NCBI RefSeq assembly: GCF_021483235.1
Contig: NZ_JAKEEC010000009.1
Span: forward strand, 1 to 64,000
Source of the DNA: Arthrobacter alkaliphilus
GTDB taxonomy: Bacteria; Actinomycetota; Actinomycetes; Actinomycetales; Micrococcaceae
Length of the DNA stretch: 64,000 nucleotides
Reading direction: 5' to 3'
This document shows positions 17,099-23,894 of this stretch, piece after piece; the stretch's first letter is position 1, and each line of letters begins with the position of its first letter. The position numbers and the translations under genes were made by a program. The notes below the pieces were generated by a model. That model was not told the origin of the DNA. It worked only from the letters and a program-made list of their open reading frames with translations, and did not search any database.

Positions 17099-17237
17099 GG
17101 GACATGCCCACTCCGGCCCCTGACCAACGGACATAATCCCAATATGCCCACTCCCCGCACCGAAGGCAGCGCATGTCCGGTGCACGGTGCGCCAATATGC
17201 CCACTCGTCGCACCGAACGCAGCGCATGTGCGGTGGA
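17099..17237. repeat. Dispersed ATGCCCACTC/GGACAT repeat cluster
   Basis: Two direct repeats of about 53 bp begin with AATATGCCCACTC (17141 and 17194), each continuing CGCACCGAAxGCAGCGCATGT. A further GGGACATGCCCACTCC and a GGACATAATCCC stand just upstream. The word content (GGGACATGCCC, GGACATA, TxTGxCCACTC) is that of the tandem array at 39.2 kb, so this looks like a diverged small relative. It fills the 175-nt convergent gap between the DUF445 gene and pxpC; no gene is present. Confidence 0.55.
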
Positions 17238-17246
17238 GGGGAACGT

Positions 17247-18104
17247 TCAGCCCAGGAAACGGATTCGCTGCCCGGGGCGGGCTTGGCCCAACAGGTCCAG
17301 GTCCGTGCGACGCACCACGGCAATCACGGGGTAGCCGCCCGTCACGGGATGGTCTGCCAGAAACACTGTAGGAAGGCCCGACGGCGGCACTTGAAGCGCG
17401 CCGAGCACCATGCCTTCGCTGGGAAGTTCCTCGAGCCGGACCTGCTTGAGCGGGCGGCCCAGCAAACGGGCGCCGATCCTGTTGGAATCCGGGGAAAGTG
17501 TCCATTCCTGGCTGACAAGCCGGCGCCATGAATCGTCGTCGAACCAGTCCACCCGGGGTCCCGGATCCACTCGCATAACGATCACCTGCCCGGGATCGGG
17601 AGCCCGTCGGACGGCAGGTAACGGGTCGGAACCGTTGCGCACCAGTTCCCGGCCGGTCCCCAAGTGCTCGCCCGAGGTCAACGGAGCGGGCCCCTCACCG
17701 GAGAGCATGTCCGTACTCCGCGAACCAAGCAGTTGAGGGGCATCGATGCCGCCCTGTACCGCCAGGTAATAGCGCAGCCCGAACAAGGGAGCGCCAAAGT
17801 CCAGTACCGCGCCCGGGGCCGCACGTACGGCTTGGTTCAGCGGAATCTCGGGACCGTCAAGGGTCACGATTCCCTCGGCACCCGTCACCGCAACGGTCGA
17901 CGCCTTGACGATCCGCAGGCGAAGCCCGCCCAGCAGAATCTCCAGTCCCGCCGCCCCCGCGGGATTGCCCACGAGCAGATTCGCGAGGCGAAGCGATTGC
18001 CTGTCCAAGGCGCCGGAAGGACTCAGCCCCAAGGAAGCCCAGCCCGGCCTGCCAAGGTCTTCCACCAAGGTGAGGGGGCCGGGCTTCACCACCACAATCC
18101 CCAT
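17247..18104 (-). CDS. pxpC: 5-oxoprolinase subunit C (biotin-dependent carboxyltransferase family)
   Basis: 285 residues. PxpC/KipA features: PGPLTLVEDLGRPGWASLGLSPSGALD at the start, GLRYYLAVQGGI, LGSRSTD, and the ending GGYPVIAVVRRTDLDLLGQ. With PxpA and PxpB it forms the ATP-dependent prokaryotic 5-oxoprolinase that opens pyroglutamate to glutamate. The ATG overlaps the pxpB stop by one base (TGATG). Confidence 0.9.
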   Translation of the reverse strand: MGIVVVKPGPLTLVEDLGRPGWASLGLSPSGALDRQSLRLANLLVGNPAGAAGLEILLGGLRLRIVKASTVAVTGAEGIVTLDGPEIPLNQAVRAAPGAVLDFGAPLFGLRYYLAVQGGIDAPQLLGSRSTDMLSGEGPAPLTSGEHLGTGRELVRNGSDPLPAVRRAPDPGQVIVMRVDPGPRVDWFDDDSWRRLVSQEWTLSPDSNRIGARLLGRPLKQVRLEELPSEGMVLGALQVPPSGLPTVFLADHPVTGGYPVIAVVRRTDLDLLGQARPGQRIRFLG

Positions 18105-18805
18105 CAAGCCTCCACGAAGCGGACCCGGTCACCGGGCCGGATCAGCGCGGGCTCGGCCTTGGACGCATCCCACAGTGCCGCCGTCGTGGTTCCGATCAAT
18201 TGCCAACCGCCCGGGGAGGATCGAGGGTAGACACCGCTGAATTCGCCTGCGAGGCCAACAGAACCGGCCGGAACGGCGGTGCGTGGAGTGTTGCGACGCG
18301 GAACGCGGAGCCTCTCATGGGTGGTGACCAGATAGGCGAAGCCTGGCGCGAAGCCGGAAAAGGCCGCCGTCCACTCCGAGCTTGTGTGAAGTTCGACCAA
18401 ATCGGCCGTGCTCATGCCGAGGAACTGTGCCGTTTCGGCAAGGTCCGGGCCGCCGTAGGAAACCTCAAGGGTCACCTCGCGTCCGGTTCCGGCGACGACG
18501 GCGGCCGGCTCGGCGGCTTCCAGCCAATCGCGGACCTCCGAGGGACGGATCATGTCGCGATCGAAGGTGACCAGGACCGTTCGGGCCGCGGGAACGACGT
18601 CGACAATCCCGGCTGGCAGGGGCCTGTCACCGGAGACTCCGGTGAGGCCGCGGTAATAAGCGATCACCGCGGAGAGGCCGGGCAGTTCAACGAGGAACGC
18701 GCTGTCTCCGCACGGCAGCAAGACGCGGCCGCTGCGATCGCGGGAAGGCACACCGCCCTGGTCCACGGAACCCAGAACCTCAGGCGAAGGATTCAATCTC
18801 CACAC
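18104..18805 (-). CDS. pxpB: 5-oxoprolinase subunit B
   Basis: 233 residues if begun at the GTG preceded by GAGGA five bases upstream, which overlaps the end of pxpA by 26 nt. Features of PxpB/KipI: LLPCGDSAFLVEL, TVLVTFDRD, VEVSYGGPDL-like strand (LEVSYGGPDLAE), and FAPGFAYLVTTHERLRVPRRNTPRTAVPAGSVGLAG. Acts with PxpC as the ATP-coupled part of 5-oxoprolinase. The overlaps show that pxpA, pxpB and pxpC form one operon. Confidence 0.88.
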   Translation of the reverse strand: MWRLNPSPEVLGSVDQGGVPSRDRSGRVLLPCGDSAFLVELPGLSAVIAYYRGLTGVSGDRPLPAGIVDVVPAARTVLVTFDRDMIRPSEVRDWLEAAEPAAVVAGTGREVTLEVSYGGPDLAETAQFLGMSTADLVELHTSSEWTAAFSGFAPGFAYLVTTHERLRVPRRNTPRTAVPAGSVGLAGEFSGVYPRSSPGGWQLIGTTTAALWDASKAEPALIRPGDRVRFVEA

Positions 18806-19529
18806 CGGCTTCCTCTAGCCCGGCGCGCACCGCCGCAGCCAGTTCGACTGCACCCGGGGTATCACCGTGGATGCACAACGAATCAGGCTTCACCCCCACC
18901 ACTGTTCCGTCGACCGCGAGCACTTCGCCCCGCAGCGCAAAGCGCACTGCACGCTCGACTACCGCGCCGACGTCGTGCACCACCGCGCCTTCCTGCGAGC
19001 GCGGCACCAACGTGCCGTCCGGCAAGTAGCCGCGGTCCACGAAGGCTTCCCGGAACACCGGGTGCCCGGTCTCCCCGGCGAGGCGCAGGAACGCGGAGTG
19101 CGGCAGGCCCAGGACGGGGAGCCCGGGATCGTAGGCGTGGATGGCGGCAACCACGGCTTCGGCCTGCTCAGCGTCGTTGACGATCCTGTTGTATAGGGCG
19201 CCGTGAGGCTTCACGTAGTCAACCGAGGCACCCACGGCGTGGGCCATGCCGTCGAGCGCACCGAGCTGGTAGAGAACGTCGCCGAACAGCTCATCGAAGG
19301 ACATGTCCATTGAACGCCGTCCGAAGCCGTGCAAATCCCGGTAGCCCACGTGGGCGCCCACCCGGACGTCGAGCTCGAAGGCGGCGCGGCAACTGTCCAG
19401 CATGGTGACCGGGTCCCCGGCGTGGAAGCCGCAAGCGACGTTGGCGCTGCTCACGATCCGCAGGATCGAGGCGTCGTCGCCCATGGTCCATGAGCCGAAC
19501 GACTCGCCCAAATCAGCGTTGAGATCCAA
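18780..19529 (-). CDS. pxpA: 5-oxoprolinase subunit A (LamB/YcsF family)
   Basis: 249 residues. YcsF signature at the N-terminus: DLNADLGESFGSWTMGDD, then SSANVACGFHAGDP, HVGYRDLHGFGRR and VKPHGALYNRI. Catalytic subunit of prokaryotic 5-oxoprolinase. The start is a TTG; no ATG or GTG is available at the family's conserved N-terminus. The first 17 nt overlap the end of the upstream EcsC-like gene, so translation may be coupled to it. Confidence 0.9.
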   Translation of the reverse strand: MDLNADLGESFGSWTMGDDASILRIVSSANVACGFHAGDPVTMLDSCRAAFELDVRVGAHVGYRDLHGFGRRSMDMSFDELFGDVLYQLGALDGMAHAVGASVDYVKPHGALYNRIVNDAEQAEAVVAAIHAYDPGLPVLGLPHSAFLRLAGETGHPVFREAFVDRGYLPDGTLVPRSQEGAVVHDVGAVVERAVRFALRGEVLAVDGTVVGVKPDSLCIHGDTPGAVELAAAVRAGLEEAGVEIESFA

Positions 19530-20316
19530 TATTTCCGCCTTCCAGCGCGTTCTGGCGGGCGGCTGGAAGCAGCTCGCCCGGGATGGTGTCCGGCATCGGA
19601 CCGAATGCTTCCCTGGCAGAGGCCGCTACCGCACGGCCCATGATGCGGTTCCCTACCCCGCCCACTACGGCACCCACCCCGAACGGCAGGGCACGGCCAA
19701 GAAGAGCGGCGCCCTGGCGCTGGACGAGCCGCTTGAGGAAGGCCCGCTGGATGGCGCCGCGAATGACCCGGAATCCTCCGCCGGGCAGATCCTTGGTGAT
19801 GGTTCTGCCCCAGGCCTGCGTGATTCCTTTGCCTTTGCCGAGCGATTGCCCGCTGAGCGCACCCAGCAGCTCCGTGCCTTCCTCGCCGAGCATGATCGCC
19901 ATGACCATGGTTCGGGCCCGGTCCGGATCGGTGAGTCGGATGCCGTGGAGTTCAGCCAGGGAGGCGGCATAAAGCGCGGTCGCTTCCAGGAAGCCGATGG
20001 TTGCAACTGCGGAAAGGCCCAGCGAAGCAGCGGTCCCGATACCGGGCACGACGGCGGTTGCCCCGACGGCGGCTCCCCCGCCGGTGACTGCGGTGAGGTA
20101 GTCGTGCTCCAGCTTGGCGGCCAGCTGTGCTGCCGTGGCCCGCGGGTATTTGCGCTGCAGGCGGCGCAGGTTCGCCAGCACCAGTGGACGCTGGACCTCG
20201 ACGGCCCGAAGCAGCATGTTGTGGACTCCGGGCTTGGCATTGCCGCTGGCGTCGAACATGGCATGGTAGGCCGTTTCCTGCGCAATCCTTACTGCGTGGT
20301 TGCGTCGCTTTGCCAT
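19513..20316 (-). CDS. EcsC-like hypothetical protein, first gene of the pxp operon
   Basis: 267 residues. A basic N-terminus, then Gly/Ala-rich helices (GGGAAVGATAVVPGIGTAASLGLSA-type stretch at ~85-110) and further glycine-zipper-like segments (LPFGVGAVVGGVGNRIMGRAV near ~220). This resembles the EcsC family, whose role is unknown. It could associate with membranes through the glycine-rich helices, but has no signal peptide. Overlap with pxpA suggests co-transcription; a direct role in 5-oxoproline metabolism is not implied. Confidence 0.6.
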   Translation of the reverse strand: MAKRRNHAVRIAQETAYHAMFDASGNAKPGVHNMLLRAVEVQRPLVLANLRRLQRKYPRATAAQLAAKLEHDYLTAVTGGGAAVGATAVVPGIGTAASLGLSAVATIGFLEATALYAASLAELHGIRLTDPDRARTMVMAIMLGEEGTELLGALSGQSLGKGKGITQAWGRTITKDLPGGGFRVIRGAIQRAFLKRLVQRQGAALLGRALPFGVGAVVGGVGNRIMGRAVAASAREAFGPMPDTIPGELLPAARQNALEGGNIGSQR

Positions 20317-20449
20317 TCTTCACCTCTGCATTCAGCCGTTGAATTCGTTCGGTAGTTCCTTGCCTAGCCTAGGCCACACGCCACCTCCCCGGCGTAGACT
20401 TTAAGACGTTCGCGGGAACAGTCCAACGAAGGACAGGGGAGCATCCGGA

Positions 20450-20596
20450 ATGAACAAGGCACCAAATCCCAAAGAGGTCCGCCATCACAGCGACGCCCCT
20501 GCCGAAGGGGAAACCGAGGGTTGGGTGTCGCACGATACCGGCCTTCACAGCCAGGAACCTGCCGAAGGGCCGGATACCGACGACGCTCCGGAATAG
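20450..20596 (+). CDS. Short acidic hypothetical protein (48 residues)
   Basis: ATG with AGGGGA seven bases upstream; 48 residues, strongly acidic in the C-terminal half, with two similar segments (SDAPAEGETEG and SQEPAEGPDTD, each preceded by H-rich residues). No membrane segment. Codon use and a proper ribosome site argue for a real small gene. Family not recognised. It precedes the AlkD-like gene by 33 nt on the same strand. Confidence 0.5.
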   Translation: MNKAPNPKEVRHHSDAPAEGETEGWVSHDTGLHSQEPAEGPDTDDAPE

Positions 20597-20629
20597 TAGC
20601 GTTCAGCCTGCGAAATCGGGGGGCCGGAA

Positions 20630-21343
20630 GTGGCTTCGCACGGGATGCTCGTCTCTCCCGGGGATACTCAACCGGGACAACTGTTGGCGCGCGTCCTTGG
20701 GGAACTGCGCGCTTTGGAGAAGCACGACGCCGCGAGCTTCCGCGCCGTCCGCCGCAGGGTTTCCGCGGAAATCGCCACGATGGACGCGGCCGCCGTCTTC
20801 GATCTCGCCGAGGGGCTCGTACAGGCGGGCTTTGCCTGGGAGGGCTGGGAGTTCATCAATGCCCATCAGGCGGCTTTCGCTGAGCTGACGCGGACCCGCC
20901 TTGAAGACTTGGGAGAATGCATCGATACCTGGGGCCAGGCCGATGCGTTCGCCACCGTCCTGGTGGGACCCGCGTGGCGCGAAGGGCTTATCTCGGACGC
21001 GGACGTCGACGGCTGGGCGCGAAGCCCCGACCGTTGGTGGCGGCGCATAGCGCTTGTCTCCACCACGGTCCTCAACACGAGGTCCCGGTGGGGCAGGGGT
21101 GATACGCAAAGGACGCTCGCCGTCGTCGGGATCCTGATCAACGATCGCGACGACACCGTGATCAAGGCAGTCAGCTGGGCGTTGCGGTGCTTGGTGCCGT
21201 GGGATCCGCGCGCGGTCCGCGCCTTCCTTGAGTCGCATGAGACCGAGCTTGCCGCCCGGGTGAAGCGCGAGGTTCGGACCAAGCTGGAGACCGGGTTGAA
21301 GTCGCGACGGCGGAGCGTCCATAGCACCGAACTTCCCACCTGA
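20630..21343 (+). CDS. DNA alkylation repair protein, AlkD-like HEAT-repeat family
   Basis: 237 residues from a GTG. All-helical; the pattern WWRRIALVSTTVLN ... INDRDDTVIKAVSWALRCLVPWDPRAVRAFL ... VKREVRTKLETG matches the AlkD-type glycosylase family, where the tryptophans and the AVSWALR helix line the DNA-binding groove. These enzymes excise alkylated bases. An ATG five codons downstream is an alternative start. Second gene after the 48-residue ORF. Confidence 0.75.
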   Translation: MASHGMLVSPGDTQPGQLLARVLGELRALEKHDAASFRAVRRRVSAEIATMDAAAVFDLAEGLVQAGFAWEGWEFINAHQAAFAELTRTRLEDLGECIDTWGQADAFATVLVGPAWREGLISDADVDGWARSPDRWWRRIALVSTTVLNTRSRWGRGDTQRTLAVVGILINDRDDTVIKAVSWALRCLVPWDPRAVRAFLESHETELAARVKREVRTKLETGLKSRRRSVHSTELPT

Positions 21344-21366
21344 CGCCTCCGGCGTTCTTGGGAGTA

Positions 21367-21397
21367 CCTCCCATCGATTGCTGCATTCGATGGGAGG
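21367..21397. terminator. Short hairpin related to the AACGACAGTTAC palindrome family
   Basis: CCTCCCATCGA / TCGATGGGAGG, 11-bp perfect arms, 9-nt loop TTGCTGCAT. The arm and loop sequence equals the outer ends of the palindrome at 23.8 kb (ATCGATTGCTGC...TCGATGGGAGG), as if its centre had been removed. It lies between two converging genes and can serve as a bidirectional terminator. Confidence 0.6.
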
Positions 21398-21406
21398 TGC
21401 CGGTGG

Positions 21407-23731
21407 TCATTTCAGGACTCCCTGGGTGGTGGGGCCGAATTGTCTCTGAGCGAAGCTGAACTGATCGCTCGTGAGGATTCCTTGGGTCAGGACCGGGTTG
21501 AGGATCTGTCCTTTGAAGCCCTCGCCAAGGCGCACCGGCTGCGTGGTGGAGGGCAGATGGCTCTGGGTCGCGGTGGCCACGGTCCAGGTACCCGTGAACG
21601 CCGCGGAACTCACGGTTAAGCGCAGCTGCTGGTTGTCCCGGTCAAAGACCGCCGACACGAAGATCCACCCGTTCGCCCCGAGTTGCATCGGGATCTGGAC
21701 CGGTTCCATGGCGCCGCCCGTGGTCCAAGTATCCAATTCGGGCCAGCCGTTCGGATTCAGCCTCAGCGCCCCTCCGGGGACTCCGGTGTCGGCTATCTGC
21801 GCTATCAACGACTGGATACTGCTTCCCCCCGCTGCCGGATTGCTCGGGCAGAACCAGCCTGAGACACTGAAGCTCTTGGAAGTGTCCACGGCCGGCGACT
21901 GCGTAAAACCGAACTGACCCGGAAGACCGTTGAGTTGAAGGGCATTCATCGTCGGGCTCCCGGGATACCCCGAGCTAGCATCACCCTGGCAGGAGCCGGT
22001 CTGATAGGGCGTGTCGCCGTAAACGGCAACGGGTTCCCAGCTCCCTCCGCTCGGCGCAGTAATCGGCAGCACCGTGGTAGGCATGGGTATTTTGTTTGCC
22101 ACGTTGAACCAATAGGAGGCCGGGGTCCGGGCCGGGGTCGGTGCACTGATGTTGCCGGCATAGTCGAAGGCCCACACACTCAGAACAGTGGAGGTATCCA
22201 CCGGCGTCACCGTTACGGTTGCTTGCCGCCCGTCTGCGGGACATACCACTACCCACTCCGCGACCCTCATGCCGCAAGTGACGACATTGACCGGCGGATA
22301 TGAGGGTGCGTTTGCGTTGGTGATTGAGTAAATAAAACCCTTCGCCGGATAGGTCCCGGGCTCGTTGATCGTGAACTGGTACTGACCCACGCCCACGGTC
22401 CCTCCACCATTGACGTTGCCGGTGTTGGTTCCTGGGATCGTCGTAATGGTCGTGGGCGGTGTGATGATCGGCGTTGCAGGGGACATCAGCTGGCCCATGA
22501 AGTAACCCGAAACGTCCGCAATCAGGTCGGTAGCCCCGGCGGAACGGTTGAACAACGTGACCTTCCCGTCAGCCCCGACCGGAACAGTCACGGAGTTCGC
22601 CACCGTCTGGCCCATACCGAAATTCACATTCGACGTATTCGGACTCGACGTTCCGGGAGCAAGCGCACTCACAAACCCAAACGACCCCGGCCTTGTCACC
22701 GTCAGATTGAACACCACAGCGGAGGCATTCGCCGGAATCCCGGACACGCCACCCACCTGAAAGGACACCGCCGCATCAGGACCCGCCGGAGCACTACTGC
22801 GGGTATCCAGCAACCGGGACGGGGCCAAGGGCCCGAACGCACCCGGAACGATAGAAGTGCCGGCGAGGTAGTAACCCGAAACGTCCGCGACCAGTTCGGT
22901 AGTTCCGGCGGAACGGTTGAACAACGTGACCTTCCCGTCAGCCCCAACCGGAACAGTCACAGAGTTCGCCAACGTCTGGCCGATACCGAAATTCAGACTC
23001 GACGTCTTCGGAGGCAAGGTGCCGGAGGCATAGGCGCTGATGAACCCGAACGACTTCGGCCCCGTGACTGTCAGGTTGAACACCACAGCCGAAGCATTCG
23101 CAGGAATTCCGGAGACCCCACCCACCTGAAACGACACCGGCGCGTCAGCACCCGCCGGAGCGCTACCGCGGGTATCCAGCATCCGCGAAGGACCCAACGG
23201 CACAAACGCACCCGGAACAACGGGAGCACCCGCCAGGTAATACCCCGAAATGTCCGCAATCAGGTCGGTGGTCCCGGACGAACGGTTGAACAACGTGACC
23301 TTTCCGTCAGCCCCAACCGGAACAGTCACGGAGTTCGCCAACGTCTGACCCATACCGAAATTCAGACTCGACGTCTTCGGAGGCAAGGTGCCGGAGGCAT
23401 AGGCACTGACGAACCCGAACGACTTCGGCCCCGTCACCGTCAGGTTGAACACCGCAGCCGAAACGTTCGCCGGAATCCCAGACACCCCGCCCACCTGAAA
23501 CGACACCGCGGCGTCAGCACCCGCCGGGGCACTGCCGCGCGTGTCCAGGGCCCGGAACGGCGGAACCGCCACCATGGTGCCGGGATCCACCGGCGTCGTT
23601 GGACCGAGCATTGGCATAGACGCCGGGGAATTGCCGGGAACAGCAGCTAATGCGGGAAAGGCCGAAACCCCGCTGGAAACGAGCAATCCAAGCAGGACAG
23701 CGAAAACAGCCAAGAACCTAAATCCACGCAT
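21407..23731 (-). CDS. Large secreted protein: three tandem ~123-residue repeats plus LamG-like domain
   Basis: 774 residues. Signal peptide at residues 1-30 (hydrophobic core FLAVFAVLLGLLVSSG, cleavage near ALA). Three near-identical repeats of 123 residues follow, each with LDTR, SFQVGGVSGIPANxSA, FNLTVTxPxSFGF, LANSVTVPVGADGKVTLFNRS and LIADVSGYY. DNA period is exactly 369 bp. This repeat occurs in actinobacterial exported hydrolases and surface proteins. A linker (~430-600) leads to a C-terminal concanavalin/LamG-like fold (MNALQLNGLPGQF, FSVSGWF, ADTG). No catalytic motif or sorting signal seen. A second ATG 11 codons upstream is possible. Confidence 0.75.
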   Translation of the reverse strand: MRGFRFLAVFAVLLGLLVSSGVSAFPALAAVPGNSPASMPMLGPTTPVDPGTMVAVPPFRALDTRGSAPAGADAAVSFQVGGVSGIPANVSAAVFNLTVTGPKSFGFVSAYASGTLPPKTSSLNFGMGQTLANSVTVPVGADGKVTLFNRSSGTTDLIADISGYYLAGAPVVPGAFVPLGPSRMLDTRGSAPAGADAPVSFQVGGVSGIPANASAVVFNLTVTGPKSFGFISAYASGTLPPKTSSLNFGIGQTLANSVTVPVGADGKVTLFNRSAGTTELVADVSGYYLAGTSIVPGAFGPLAPSRLLDTRSSAPAGPDAAVSFQVGGVSGIPANASAVVFNLTVTRPGSFGFVSALAPGTSSPNTSNVNFGMGQTVANSVTVPVGADGKVTLFNRSAGATDLIADVSGYFMGQLMSPATPIITPPTTITTIPGTNTGNVNGGGTVGVGQYQFTINEPGTYPAKGFIYSITNANAPSYPPVNVVTCGMRVAEWVVVCPADGRQATVTVTPVDTSTVLSVWAFDYAGNISAPTPARTPASYWFNVANKIPMPTTVLPITAPSGGSWEPVAVYGDTPYQTGSCQGDASSGYPGSPTMNALQLNGLPGQFGFTQSPAVDTSKSFSVSGWFCPSNPAAGGSSIQSLIAQIADTGVPGGALRLNPNGWPELDTWTTGGAMEPVQIPMQLGANGWIFVSAVFDRDNQQLRLTVSSAAFTGTWTVATATQSHLPSTTQPVRLGEGFKGQILNPVLTQGILTSDQFSFAQRQFGPTTQGVLK

Positions 23732-23822
23732 GCGCAAGGAGACCCCCAAATACCCCGACGGCATGGGCCACCGTCATTTGGCCACAATCTATCAGAGGGG
23801 GGTCGGCCCATAGTGCCGTAAC

Positions 23823-23884
23823 GATCCACTGCTGCGTAACTGTCGTTCTCAGGACCGAAAACGACAGTTACGCGGCAATCGATG
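23823..23884. repeat. Palindromic intergenic element, AACGACAGTTAC family, copy 2
   Basis: Perfect 13-bp arms CGTAACTGTCGTT / AACGACAGTTACG (23835-23847, 23860-23872) around CTCAGGACCGAA, with looser outer arms continuing towards GATCCACTGC and GCAATCGATG. Shares its right half with the copy at 8.1 kb. Lies 10 nt beyond the GH65 stop codon and may terminate that operon. Confidence 0.7.
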
Positions 23885-23894
23885 GGAGGCGCCC

